This document shows, piece by piece, positions 32,179 through 43,625 of a stretch of 64,000 bases of DNA. A program made the translations under genes and the position numbers. Numbering within the stretch: position 1 is the stretch's first letter; each line of letters starts with the position of its first letter. A model generated the notes under the pieces. The model did no database searches and was not told where the DNA came from. It was given only the letters and a program-made list of their open reading frames with translations. The stretch spans positions 64,790,804-64,854,803 of the forward strand of contig OY998179.1 of the NCBI GenBank assembly GCA_963921935.1. The letters are read 5' to 3'. This DNA comes from Galeruca laticollis (Eukaryota; Arthropoda; Insecta; Coleoptera; Chrysomelidae).

Positions 32179-33710
32179 TATGTAACGAAAAGTGGCCGAC
32201 GACAATGACGACGACGACATACACACATGGTTTTTTTGTAAAAACCATTTTTTCGTGTGGTTTTTGATCAAAAACGTAAAAATAACCCAAAATATTTCTT
32301 TCAAAATTTCAACTTTTTTTGGGGTGAACCAATACAACATAGGTGCAAAATACATATTATCCCAAAAGTTAATGGCCAACTTTTGGGATAATGGCATTTC
32401 GTGTTGCGTCATATAATATAAGAAAACACTCGTCATCCATTTCCTCTGTTAGAAAACGGAATGAAAAATATAGCATATGCTCAAAATATATTTGCATAGA
32501 CAGTTCGTTTTATCAGGACTATATATTGTCCCTGGTAAAAATAATAAAATGAATCAGAACTTCATTTTTCCATTTTCTCGTTCTTTTGTTATTAAAAAAA
32601 TTTTAGTTCGAAAACTAATAACTTCATTTCTCGATTTTCTCGTATTTTTTTGTTATTAAAAAATTTTTTGTTCGAAAACTAATAACTGTTTTTTGGTTTT
32701 CTCTATATAACTAAAATAGTTAACTGTTTTCCCATTTAGATCTATTTGGAAGATAATTACTACATGATAAAAATACAGTTATTATATATTTTGAGTTTCA
32801 CTATTCATTAAACACGTTCTTTAAAACTAGGACACCCAATTTTATAATTGTTCGTTGATTATAGTGAATTAATTATAGAAACATGTATTTCACATACCTG
32901 TTAAAAACCTTCTAACCAAAGACATATTCAACAACAACCCTCAACGAAAAAACACCTACTACCTTCCCTTCAACACTACAACCTACAACAACGCACGAAC
33001 CTGACCGATAAGTCTAACGGTTCTTTTTCAGCAAATACTCTTTTTTGGCGATGAAAAATATTTTTTAACAATACAAAAACACTACTACTAACAAAACTTC
33101 TTTATAAAAATGGTTAGCTTATCACAATAAAATTCTCTGATACTGTGAAATAAAAAAAATTGACTGCAAGTAGAATTCAGAAAAATAATATTTTTCATTA
33201 TAGTAAGGCGACTTTGCTGTAGCAGGTACAATTTCCATCGTTACACCCAAAAATGGACCAATAAAACTATTTTTGGTGATGAATTTCTCAGTGTAGTTGA
33301 CTCTATTGGCCGTCTTCTTATGTATCTAGAAAGAATTTTTATTATTCAAGGTTAATATGTTTCCAACACGTTAATAGCGAGTATTCTGGACACTTAAAAA
33401 ATATTCATTTTTTTTCTGACTTTCACTGTCAATTATTTAACGGTATTACTGATGAAGTATTATTCTGAATTTGACTGTTCCACATTGTATTTGACAAATC
33501 ATTAGTATTCTAATTATATAGAAAATAATTGGAAACACTGTTCCTTCTTGTAAAAATTGCGATACAGTAATTTTTCAAATCATACGGAAACTTTGTTATA
33601 GAAACAAACCACAAATTTATCTTTATTAAAATCAGAAAACTTCACTCATTGCAACCCTATACACCATGTATATAAAGTATAAAAACAAACAAATTAATAT
33701 GCTTACATAC
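32179..33710. other. ABCB intron with a hairpin and a 60-bp duplication
   Basis: TTATCCCAAAAGTT and its inverse AACTTTTGGGATAA lie seven bases apart at about 32358-32393, a perfect 14-bp stem. A unit of about 62 bp (TTGTTATTAAAAAAATTTT, then GTTCGAAAACTAATAAC) is repeated twice at 32585-32690. Nothing else was recognised except the weak open frame listed as rejected. Confidence 0.6.
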
Positions 33711-34031
33711 CGCAACCATGTTTCCAGGAGTGTAAGTTTGTTGTTCTAAAGGCAGATGTCGCTCTTCTAAGATCAATGTGACTCCAAACCAAAATGACAA
33801 GGCATAACAAGCGTTCATATTAAACCAAAGCAAACCATTGCTCAAAGCGTTAAGAAAACCACGCTTCAAATTATTTTTCATGGCTCCTACAAGAGGTTTA
33901 CTATATCTACTAAGTTCTTTCTTCTGACCGTCAAAAGCTACAACAGTTTTTATCGAACTTAGAACTTCTTCTGCTACTGCACCAGCAGCTCCATATATTT
34001 CCATTTCTCTTTTCGCATATTTTGTACTTAT
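33711..34031 (-). CDS. ABCB transporter, TMD1 exon (intracellular loop 2 to TM6 start)
   Basis: This 321-base, phase-0 exon encodes 107 residues. It begins ISTKYAKREMEIYGAAG, continues VAEEVLSSIKTVVAFDGQ and YALSFWFGVTLI, and ends PLEQQTYTPGNMVA. The AEEVLSSIKTVVAF block is the hallmark coupling-helix region of ABCB transporters, and the rest covers TM5 and the outer loop before TM6. The acceptor is TTTTCTAG and the donor GTATGT. It is joined in phase to 50434 upstream (ITW then ISTK) and to 13895 downstream. Confidence 0.95.
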
Positions 34032-34796
34032 CTAGAAAATACTGTTTTTAGTCAAATGTCAAATGTTCTAATATAGACGCGAATGGTATTGAGACCAAGA
34101 AGTCGTAAAATTGTGCAAACTCTTTGCTACAGCTGTGATGATTTAAGACAGACATTCAGTATTAAAATGATTTTGGTTCATTGACCACGAATAGTGAATA
34201 TCGGCATCCCATTTTCAATCACGAAAGAAACTAATCTATAGGAAAAAAAGTATGTGGGTACTTATGTATGAAATTTAATCCCTTGGGCAAGTACTCTACG
34301 TGTTTGTGAAAAAATTATAAAATAAATACATTAAATACAAAATAACTGTCTCGACCCTTACTTTGTGGAACCTACTCATAATAGTGTATCAAATGAAACT
34401 TACTGTTTCTAGTTAACTTCACAATATATTGAAAAAATGTTAAAAATTCTAAAAAATTGACAATTGTTTCGATATTACCTAAATATCATCGTCAGAATGA
34501 CAGAAGTTATATTTCATTTGATGCATACCTGATGTTTAATTATTTTTGGCTAGTCCAAGAAGTAAACTACCTTGTGATTGACATAATATATGCTAATAGA
34601 AAAAAGGAGATATGATATTGCAAATATTGAAGCTTAGATATTATTAGCCCTATGGAGATATCCTGGATATCATTTTTCCCAATTAAGATCAATATAACTG
34701 TGCAGTGATATAGAAAACCAGGAAAACTATATCTGCTGATCTTTACAATTATCACTTAAGAAGACAGTTTAAAAGTGGAGAACTCCTTAGATTTAT

Positions 34797-36010
34797 CTAT
34801 TCATTGTCGACTTCATATTGTGAGTTTCTTAAGTGTCTTCTAATTTCCAATTCTACAAGGATATCCAGTTCTTGTTCCTTATCACAAATATGTAGTACTT
34901 CTAGTTCTGTGTTAGGTGTCAATGAATGATTGGTGTCAAGTAGATGTCTGGCGTAGTGGGATTTATCTGGTTGTTTTAATATGTATGCTCGTAAGTGTTC
35001 ACTGTATCGGATTCCAAAATTCCTAAGGGTCTGACCCAAATAGACAGCATTACATTCTGGACCTTTAAGTTTATGTATACCAGATTTCTTTAATGGTGAT
35101 ATTTTTGTTTTAACATTTAACAATTTTGTACTTATGTTACTTTCTGTTTCAAAAGAAATCGTTGTATATGTTGCTAAAGATATTATCTTTGACATTTTAT
35201 TAGAAATATTTCATGCATATGTAATGGTTTTATAAGTTTTTATTTCTATAGTTTGTTTAGGAAATATTAGTTGTAGTTCCTCTTTTTCCTCTTTTTTATT
35301 AATAAGTTTATTTATCATATGTAATGGGTAACCGTTGGATGTTGCTATTTGTTCATTTGTGTTAATCTCTCTATCAAAATACATTACATTTGTTCATAGC
35401 AACTGAAAATGCTCTATGTATCATTGAATTATATGCCGCTAGTTTACGTGACATGGGGTGATTGGAACTATATGTAATAGTCACATCAGTGTGTGTTGGT
35501 TTTCGGTGAATCTAATAATCAAGTACATTATTAATTCTTTGAATTTTTAAATCAAGAAAATTTATTGATCTATTTTCTTCAACTTCTAACGTAAGTTTAA
35601 TTTTTGGGTGTACATTTTAATGTGGTTGAAAAATATATCTAGTTGTCGTTCACCACCCATAAGACAAGCTGATATGTCATCTACATATCTATAAAAAAAT
35701 AAAACATATTTTGAAATATTAGTTTCAAAGTTTTTTCTTTCTAAACTGCCCATAAAAATGTTTTTCCAAAATTGGCGATATAGGGCTTCCCATTGGTAAA
35801 CCGTCATTTTGAATATACATCTTATTGTCAAAAGTGAAATAATTCTGATTAATACATACATAAAATAAATATATCTTTAGGAGTAATTTTAGTGATCATA
35901 TTGGTAACATCAAATGAAATAAGCTTTTAAGAGTTATCTTGCAAGTTGAATGCTTCTAATTTTTTGATTAGTTCTAAAATTTGATTCACATAGTTTTCTT
36001 TATAAGAGAC
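34797..36010 (-). pseudogene. Penelope-like RT and GIY-YIG polyprotein, left copy, broken
   Basis: The minus strand carries RT blocks, KMYIQNDGLPMGSPISPI-like in shifted frames and YVLFFYRYVDDISACLM, the YVDD catalytic motif in Penelope context. It then carries INFLDLKIQR and a GIY-YIG part with CNAVYLGQTLRNF. Several frameshifts fall between 35195 and 35586 and in the RT. The CxxC preceding the nuclease has become GPEC, losing one Cys. Most of the RT fingers are absent. Confidence 0.75.
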
Positions 36011-36019
36011 TCAAAATTG

Positions 36020-37430
36020 CCTATTTAATAAAAAATATTGAACCTTCAAAAGTTAAACGTCAAATAAAAAATGACTACAGTTTTAAATTCAATAAAAATA
36101 AAGTAGAAGATCATGTCCTAGCAGTTACAAAATCTGACAAGGGAAACGCTGCTGTCATATTGACAACTAATGATTATAATTCAAAGATATATAACTTTAT
36201 AGAATCTAGCGATGTAAAAAATCTTAGAGCAGATCCAACAAAAAAGTTTTCTAATAATGTTAGAGATATTGTTAATAATTCAAATTATCTTTTCAGTGAT
36301 TACGAAAAGATGTCCATCATAAATGAGAATCCTCATTCTCCACAATTATATGGAACCGGTTAATTACATAAAATGACGAAACCAATTAGACCTGTAGTTT
36401 GTTATGTTAATACTCCTAATAATATATTGGCAAAGAGACTTAACAATATACCTAATAGTTACGGATATACATCTAAATATTCGATTAAAAATTCAATAGA
36501 ACTAATCAAAAAATTAAAAGCATTCAACTTGCAAAATGTTCACTGAAATTCCTCCTAAAGAATGACTAATACTTGTAAGAAAGTTACTAGAAGATAAAAA
36601 TATTAATCCAGGAATAATATCAGATATACTTAATTCATTTGATGTATCTATTAATCAGAATCATTCCATTTTTGACAATAAGATATATATTCAAAATGAA
36701 GGTTTACCAATGAGAATGCCTATATCCCCAATTTTGGCAAACATTTTTATGGACAGTTCAGGAAGAAAATCTTTGAGAGTAATATTTCAAAAAATGTTTT
36801 ATTTTGATATAGATATGTAGATGACATATTAGCTTGTATTATGGGTAGTGAACGACAATTAGATATATGTTTCAACCACATTAATAATTTACACCCAAAA
36901 ATTAAATTTATATTAAAAGTTGAAGAAAATAGTTCAATCAATTTTCTTGATTTGGAAATTCAAAGAGTTAATAATGTATTTAATTATTCGATTCACCGAA
37001 AACCAACACACACTGATGTGCCTATTCCATATAGTTCCAATTATTCCATGTCACATAAACTAGCGGCATATAATTCAATGATACATAGAGCATTTTCAGT
37101 TCCTATGAACTAATGTAATTTTGATAGAGAGGTTAACACAATTAAAGAAATAGCAACATCCAACGGTTACCCATTACATATGATCAATAAACTAATTAAT
37201 AAAAAGGGTGAAAAAGTGGCATTTCAAGTAATACTTCCTAAACAAACTAAAGAAAACATAAAACCATTACATATGCAGGAAATATTTCTAATAATATTTC
37301 AAAGATAATATCTTTAGCAACAAATACAACGATTTCTTTTAAAACAGAAAGTAACATAAGTAAAAAATTGTTAAATGTAAAAACAAAAATATCACCATTT
37401 AGGTCATTTAAAACAATTGTCAATTTTTAA
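36020..37430 (+). pseudogene. Penelope-like RT, right copy, broken
   Basis: The plus strand retains the N-terminal RT part (VTKSDKGNAAVILTTNDYN, then KMTKPIRPVV and NNILAKRL). A decayed palm follows (NEGLPMRMPISPILANIF, then RYVDDI destroyed by a stop). The INFLDLEIQRVNNV block and about 80 residues of linker remain. The GIY-YIG domain is missing: the copy stops after KTKIS and continues directly into the terminal repeat at 37400. It is therefore a different truncation from the left copy. Confidence 0.7.
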
Positions 37431-37630
37431 GAATTTTTAACATTTTTTCAATATATTGTGGAGTTAAATAGAAACAGTAAGTTTCGGTTAAAACACTAAC
37501 ATTAAATACAATTGATAAAGGTTTAATTAAAGAGATATATTTAGAAATTCCCAGTATTTATTGAAATTAGTCTTGATTTCATTAATTAATTGTGGATACA
37601 TATTTACATTTATTATTTCTTTCATTGAAT

Positions 37631-37784
37631 CAGTTGAAATATTGGATCTTTACCAGTGCGTCATTAATATCTGATAACATAACCGACAAATGTCAAATTA
37701 TTTTGTTCTGTTCTTCACTATTAATAGAAACAGATACCACTTAATAATTATGTCGGTTATGTTATCAGATATTAATGACAACTG
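37631..37784. mobile_element. Mariner-type MITE, copy 1 (internally deleted right arm)
   Basis: CAGTTGA at the left and AACTG then TA at the right bound a sequence dominated by inverted repeats TCATTAATATCTGATAACAT and its complement around 40 unpaired bases. It matches the element at 49184 in inverse, but about 25 bases of the right arm between AATGAC and AACTG are missing. Confidence 0.7.
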
Positions 37785-37899
37785 TATGTGTATAAAATCA
37801 TTAAGATTAATTTCAACAGATAAATAAACATAAAAATCATATTAAAAAGTCAGTTTAACATAAAAGAGATTTTAGTATAAACAAATGTATAATGTCAGT
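37785..37899. other. Short unassigned spacer
   Basis: AT-rich sequence between the MITE and the presumed 5' end of the I-clade element. Nothing recognised. Confidence 0.5.
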
Positions 37900-38129
37900 T
37901 AAACTTGAATCATCGAGACGAGTGGTCGCTCCGGAAACGAGTTCAGCAATAGTGTGTATACTTGAAATCTAATCAAAGTAATTAGTGTAAAAACAGGTGA
38001 GAGAATCGATTCCAATATTAAGGTATCTGGGAATTTATTAAAATAATATGATAGAATATCGATATAGTCTTCCCACATAAAAGTACCGTTGCCATACCCA
38101 AATTAAAAATTTCTGGAAAAACCCACACA

Positions 38130-38648
38130 GTGATGGCTTCCGACTACGGGGGCGCATCAAATTCTACAACAACTAGTCAACGTCAATATTCTCAAGTTGT
38201 TAACTCTGATACGTTTCCAAAAAAAGAACAAGCGATTGTATTAAATGTTAATGACAATCTCACTCTCGGAGACTATGTGGAAGCCGTAGCAAGTATTGTT
38301 GGCTCCAAAAATATACTGTTTGCCTCTAGAATGTCAAATAATAGAGTATGTATGTACTTGTCGACTGTCGAAGCTGCCCAAGATATAACTGAAAAGTATC
38401 AAACTTTAAATATAAAACAGCACCAAGTAGGAGTTCGACGACTCATTACTCCAGCAAAGCGAATCATCCTATCAAACGTCTGTCCATCAATACCACATGA
38501 CATACTAGAAGCAGAAATCCTAAAAATAGGTTTTTCAAAAGTATCACCAATGGCATTCCTCCGGGCAAGTCTGTCAGGAAACGAATACGCACACATCCTA
38601 AGTTTTCGACGTCAAATCTATGTAGTACCAAACGATGACATAAAATAA
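38130..38648 (+). CDS. I-clade ORF1 protein, N-terminal part
   Basis: This 172-residue frame starts at an ATG in a plausible leader context. The protein begins with a Ser/Thr-rich region and contains IVLNVNDNLTLGDYVEAVAS, and later VGVRRLITPAKRIILSNVCP and IPHDILEAEILKIGFSKV. This fits the nucleic-acid-binding ORF1 (gag-like) protein of I-type elements, including the RRM-like block before the CCHC fingers. The CCHC fingers are absent because the element is deleted directly after this frame. Assignment is from position and pattern. Confidence 0.6.
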   Translation: MMASDYGGASNSTTTSQRQYSQVVNSDTFPKKEQAIVLNVNDNLTLGDYVEAVASIVGSKNILFASRMSNNRVCMYLSTVEAAQDITEKYQTLNIKQHQVGVRRLITPAKRIILSNVCPSIPHDILEAEILKIGFSKVSPMAFLRASLSGNEYAHILSFRRQIYVVPNDDIK

Positions 38649-39433
38649 CAAGTTTATCCCACAATACTGAAATTATCTCTAATAACGCACTTATAACACA
38701 AACATTTGCAGAAGAATTCTCTAGAATATCAAGCGATGAAAACTACGAACCAGAATTAAGGGAATATAAACGCGATACAGAACAAAGAATAAAATTAAAT
38801 CATGCTACAGGTCAAAACCACCCATTAAATGTACAAATCGACAGTGAAGAATTAGAAGAGGTGCTGAAACAATGCAGCGATAAATCCAGCCCGGGACCTG
38901 ACAAAATCCACTACACTTTTTTAAAAAACCTCCCAATAACTGGAAAAAGGTATTTGCTACAGACATACAATAAAATTTATTTAGAACACAAATTTCCAAA
39001 ATCATGGTCAGAAGCTATCATAGTGAAATTGACTGTCTCGACCCTTACTTCGTGGAATATGCTCATATTAGTGTTTTTAAATGAGGTCTCTAGTTAATTC
39101 CACAATATAATACAAGTTATTGAAAATTCTAAAGAATTGACAATTGTTTCGATAAATCAATATCATCGTCAGAATGACAGAAGTTACATTTCATTTTATG
39201 CCTACCTGATGTTTAGTAGTTAATTTTGGCTAGACCAAGAAGTAACCTAACTTGTGATTGGCTTAATATATGTTTATAGAAAAAAGAAGAAGATGTGATA
39301 TTACAAATATTGAAGCTTAGAGATTATTAGCCCTATGGTGATATCCTGGATATCATTTTTCCAATTAAGATCAGTATAACTGTGCAATGATATAGAAAAC
39401 CAGGAAAACTATATCTGCTGATCTTTACAATTA

Positions 39434-40048
39434 TCACTTAAGAAGACAGTTTATTAGTGGAGAATTCCCTAGATTTAACTGTTCATTGACAACTTCATAT
39501 TGTGGGTTTCTTAAATGTCTTCTAATTTCCAGTTCTTCAAGGAGATCCAGTTCTTGTTTCTTTTCACAAATATGCAGTACTTCTAGTTCTGTGTTAGGTG
39601 TCAATGAATGATTGGTGTCAAGTAGATGTTTTGCGTAGTGGGATTTATCTGGTTGTTTTAATCTGTATGCTCGTAAGTGCTCACTGTATCGTACTTCAAA
39701 ATTCCTAAGGGTCTGACCCAAATAGACAGCATTACATTCTGGACATTTGAGTTTATATATACCTGACTTCTTTAATAGTGGTATTTTTGTTTTTACATTT
39801 AACAATTTTGTACTAACGTTACTTTCTGTTTTAAAAGAAATTGTTGTATTCGTTGCTGAAGATATTATCTTTGAAATATTATTAGAAATATTTCCTGCAT
39901 ATGTAATGGTTTTATGAGTTTTAATTTCATCAGCTTGTTTAGGATATATTAGTTGTAATGCCACTTTTTTCTCTTTTTCACTAATTAGCCTATTTATCAT
40001 ATCTAATGGATAACCACTATTAAAGAAGTCAGGTATATATAAACTCAA
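39434..40048 (-). CDS. Penelope-like GIY-YIG endonuclease, left copy of insertion 3
   Basis: The frame encodes about 195 family residues ending NSPLINCLLK, with the KLKCPECNAVYLGQTLRNFE core, RYSEHLRAY and HYAKHLLDTNHSL. The first dozen residues (MSLYIPDFFN) are read from the abutting inverted copy and are not native. No RT remains. Confidence 0.82.
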   Translation of the reverse strand: MSLYIPDFFNSGYPLDMINRLISEKEKKVALQLIYPKQADEIKTHKTITYAGNISNNISKIISSATNTTISFKTESNVSTKLLNVKTKIPLLKKSGIYKLKCPECNAVYLGQTLRNFEVRYSEHLRAYRLKQPDKSHYAKHLLDTNHSLTPNTELEVLHICEKKQELDLLEELEIRRHLRNPQYEVVNEQLNLGNSPLINCLLK

Positions 40049-40361
40049 ATGTCCAGAATGTAATGCTGTCTATTTGGGTCAGACCCTTAGGAATTTTGAA
40101 GTACGATACAGTGAGCACTTACGAGCATACAGATTAAAACAACCAGATAAATCCCACTACGCAAAACATCTACTCGACACCAATCATTCATTGACACCTA
40201 ACACAGAACTAGAAGTACTGCATATTTGTGAAAAGAAACAAGAACTGGATTTCCTTGAAGAACTGGAAATTAGAAGACATTTAAGAAACCCACAATATGA
40301 AGTTGTCAATGAACAGTTAAATCTAGGGAATTCTCCACTAATAAACTGTCTTCTTAAGTGA
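40013..40361 (+). pseudogene. Penelope-like GIY-YIG endonuclease, right copy of insertion 3
   Basis: An open frame of about 115 codons starts at the palindrome junction and covers the complete GIY-YIG core to NSPLINCLLK. It has neither the linker nor the RT. Its sequence is nearly identical to the inverse of 39434-39780. Confidence 0.8.
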
Positions 40362-43041
40362 TAATTGTAAAGATCAGCAGATATAGTTTTCCTGGTTTTC
40401 TATATCATTCCACAGTTATACTGATCTTAATTGGAAAAATGATATCCAGGATATCACCATAGGGCTAATAATATCTAAGCTTCAATATTTGTAATATCAC
40501 ATCTTCTTCTTTTTTCTATAAACATATATTAAGCCAATCACAAGTTAGGTTACTTCTTGGTCTAGCCAAAATTAACTACTAAACATCAGGTAGGCATAAA
40601 ATGAAATGTAACTTCTGTCATTCTGACGATGATATTGATTTATCGAAACAATTGTCAATTTTTTAGAATTTTCAATAACTTGTATTATATTGTGGAATTA
40701 ACTAGAGACCTTGAGTTTCATTTAAAAACACAGCTATCATAGTGCCAATACCCAAGCCACACAAACCAAAGAATTTGGTAACGTCTTACAGACCAATATC
40801 CCTAACATGTACAGTGTGCAGAGTCTAAGAGAAGATATTAAACCGCAGGTTAATGTGGCATCTGGAAAAACATAACCTGATATCGATATACCAAAACGGA
40901 TTTCGAAAAAACAGGTCAGCAAACGATAGCATTATAAACCTGGAATCCGAGATACACAATGCATTTGCTAACGGTCAGAAACTGCTAGCGGTATTTATGG
41001 ATCTTGAAAAAGCTTACAACTTAACATGGCAACATAAAATTCTTCAAACACTGGTATATTGGAACATTAATGGAAATATAACAGCATTTATCGAAAAATT
41101 CTTGACACAACGTAATTTTGTAGTCAAAACAAATGGAGAATTATCTACCAAAAGAAAAATAGAGAATGGAATTCCCCAAGGATCTTCCTTAAGCACAACA
41201 TTATTTCTTGTCGCCATAAATGACTTCACCTCTTGTATCACATCTCCACTACGTGTAAGCTTATATGCTGACGATATTGTAATATACGGAAAAGGTAAAA
41301 ATATTAAAACATTGCAATCCCTAATTCAAAATGGATTAAACAAAATTTATAAATGGAAAAACAAGTCTGGCTTCTAAATATCTCACGAGAAAACGAAATG
41401 TGCCTTATTTGCACGAAGAGCCCAGAAAAAATACCCGGAACTGACCATAGGAAGCACCAAACTCAGTTTCACGAAAGATATCAAATTTTTAGGAATAATT
41501 TTTGATGATAAACTTAACTGGAAAAAACACTTTGACTATCTTAAACGAAACAGTACGCAAAGCTTAAACATATTAAAAATCCTATCACATCAAAAATGGG
41601 GAGCAGATACAAACAGTTTACTTAACATTTACAAAAGTACCATTAGATCTAAAATAGAATATGGAGCCATGGCTTTCCAAACCGCTAAAAAAAGTTATAT
41701 AAAAACTGTGGAAATAATTTCAAATAAAGCACTTAGAATGATAATTGTTGCGTTCCCAACAACCCCCACAGACACTCTCTATTAACTCCTTGGAGAGACG
41801 CCATTTACATATAGAGTTCAACATTTATCTTTATCCTACTCGACAAAAATGTTGGCTCTTCCTAACCACCCTTACCACAAAAAAATTTACACTGGATCAG
41901 TGCAAACAGCTTTTCCCGCAAATATCAATATTACACCACCTTTTTACAACACAGTTAAAACGTATATGGCAGAAATCAACTACAGTTTTCCTGAAATAAT
42001 TCCTATAAACAGCTATAATTTTTCCCCCTGGATTCTCTCACCTATCTCCGTAAACACAGAACTTTCCAAATTCAATAAAAAAGAAACACATCCTTCTCTA
42101 CTGAAAAATGAATTCAATACAATATGTGGAATTTACAAACCGTCAGAAGTTTTATTCACTGATGCTTGAAAAAATGAATCAAATCGATCAGAAGGCTCAT
42201 CAGTAGTTACAGCAACTAATACACAAAAATTCAGGCTACCAGAGGAGTGTAGTGTCTATACAGGAGAAGTCTTCGCTATCCATCAAGCTTTAGTTTACGT
42301 AATGAGTAACCCAAAACCAAAATATGCAATCTGCTCTGACTCACTAAGTGCCATAGAAGCGATTCGACAAATGTGGGCAAGGAACCCTTTAGTGCAACAA
42401 ATCCAACAACTCCTCCACCAATTATTTACGCTAGAAGTAAAGGTCACACTTATCTACGTCCCCTCACACGTAGGAATCAACGGCAACGAGTCAGCTCATA
42501 CAGCCATACCTCAAGAAGTTAATTAAGAAAAAGATGCAAACAGAATGGCATAATGATCAAAATAGCCTCAAGAGCATTAAATCGCAATTTGCAGACCGAC
42601 TAACATTAACACCCAGCCGGCTAGAACAAATTAAAATATCAAGACTAAGACTTGGCCACACTCGTTTAACGCACGGCTATAGAATATCTAAAGAAGAACC
42701 CCCCAAATGTAACAAGTGCAACGTAAGACTGTCTATTAAACACATCCTTGTTGATTGTACAGAATTCGAATAGGAAAGACAAGAGAACAAAATCTCCACA
42801 GATGTTAGTGAAAATCTAAAAACTCTGGAACAAATACAAAAAACAATACAGTACCTAAAAGATATAAAACTCTATAATTATATTTAGTGAATACTTAGTG
42901 AATGTTTTAGTGAATATTTAGTGAATGTAATGCTGTAATTTACTATGTAGTTAAATGATATTGTAAGTGCTAATGACCCTTAGCGGTCGAAGCACATCTT
43001 CACAAAAAAAAATGTATAATGTAAATGAATAAAGAAAATAT

Positions 43042-43069
43042 TGTTTAGTTTTTAGGATATATTTTAATG

Positions 43070-43120
<51 letters not shown>

Positions 43121-43482
43121 CTCTTTTTTTTATATAAGTTTTCCATGCTTCTGAATTGACCGACGTTCATAATGTCAAATGATTATTCTCTTGCCTTATT
43201 CGAGGACACCCTGTATACCACACTGTTCTTCGAATCAGGCGAAAATAGTTAACTACTATCAGTCACTTCGATATACGGGTTCGAAGAGAATACATATCTC
43301 TATTGTGCGCGAGTGCCGATCGTCAGTATTTCCCGATACCAACCCTAAAACAACAAGATACAGTCCATTTTATTAGAAGGGGAAGGTTGCAACCTTTTGG
43401 AAGAAGTCGGGAGAAAAAATGTAAGAAGTAATCCTTTGACTATTAATTCCCAATCGGTCAACTTTTCTACCCAAATTAAACA
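43042..43482 (+). repeat. BEL/Pao 5' LTR
   Basis: TG...CA-bounded, it begins TGTTTAGTTTTTAGG, contains (TA)n at 43074-43118, and ends CCCAAATTAAACA. The downstream CCTTTTTTTGGCCACTTCGG is the likely primer-binding region; I could not assign the tRNA. Confidence 0.92.
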
Positions 43483-43625
43483 CCTTTTTTTGGCCACTTC
43501 GGCGGATTTAATGTTTTTCTCATTTCAAATTTCATAAGTTAAAATATTAATATTTCTATCATTTTAAAATAAATAATAATTCTCGTAACTTTTAAACACG
43601 TAAATTTATTAATACTGAAGGTCAA

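Larger units (their letters stand above)
34341..37498. mobile_element. Penelope-like element insertion 2: head-to-head palindrome with RT remnants
   Basis: The element is flanked by the 13-bp duplication ACATTAAATACAA (34328-34340 and 37499-37511). The left and right ends are inverted copies of the family's terminal sequence, with the asymmetric ACTGTCTCGACCC tail only on the left. Two decayed Penelope copies point away from a centre near 36015. This insertion is more diverged from copies 1 and 3 than they are from each other, so it is older. It lies in the 16-kb ABCB intron. Confidence 0.85.
39026..40731. mobile_element. Penelope-like element insertion 3: asymmetric head-to-head palindrome
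   Basis: The 13-bp duplication AGCTATCATAGTG (39013-39025 and 40732-40744) bounds the insert, which lies inside the I-clade RT. Two GIY-YIG copies meet head to head at about 40016. The left (minus) copy begins around NSGYPLDMIN and the right (plus) copy around PLLKKSGIYKL, so the junction is not symmetrical. The outer ends are inverted copies, with the asymmetric tail on the left only, as in insertions 1 and 2. Confidence 0.88.
38650..42890 (+). pseudogene. I-clade ORF2 remnant: RT and RNase H, split by Penelope insertion 3
   Basis: Before the insertion: EEVLKQCSDKSSPGPDKIHY and FPKSWSEAIIV. After it: SYRPISLTCTV, QNGFRKNRSANDSI, LLAVFMDLEKAYNLTW, ENGIPQGSSLSTTLFLVAIND and VSLYADDIVIY (catalytic YADD kept). 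RNase H follows with GEVFAIHQALVYV, ICSDSLSAIEAI and VPSHVGINGNE. A C-terminal zinc motif CNKCNVRLSIKHILVDC ends it. The frame is continuous across the Penelope insertion when one duplication copy is ignored. Independent stops lie near 40829, 41375, 42167 (where the RNase H FTDAS motif loses its last residue), 42523 and 42771. The endonuclease domain is absent. Confidence 0.82.
37900..43041 (+). mobile_element. I-clade non-LTR retrotransposon, interrupted and internally deleted
   Basis: Parts in order: a 5' UTR with CATCGAGACGAGTGGTCGC near 37908, ORF1 (38130), RT (38650 onward), Penelope insertion 3 (39026-40731), the rest of RT, an RNase H domain and a C-terminal CCHC. A 3' UTR with three TTTAGTGAATA-like repeats (42885-42930) follows. 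RNase H downstream of RT is the mark of I-like clades. The endonuclease and the end of ORF1 are missing between 38648 and 38660. The 3' tail is split by a BEL element at 43042. Confidence 0.82.

Noticed and set aside
33150..33338. Minus-strand open frame of about 60 codons after a TTTCTAG acceptor-like site (IHKKTANRVNYTEKF...)
   Set aside because: It lies between two ABCB exons that already join in phase, shows no ABCB pattern and has no convincing donor. A cryptic or alternative exon cannot be excluded, but nothing supports it.
43483..43505. Primer-binding site assignment for the BEL element
   Set aside because: The sequence after the 5' LTR did not let me name a tRNA with confidence, so no specific primer is claimed.
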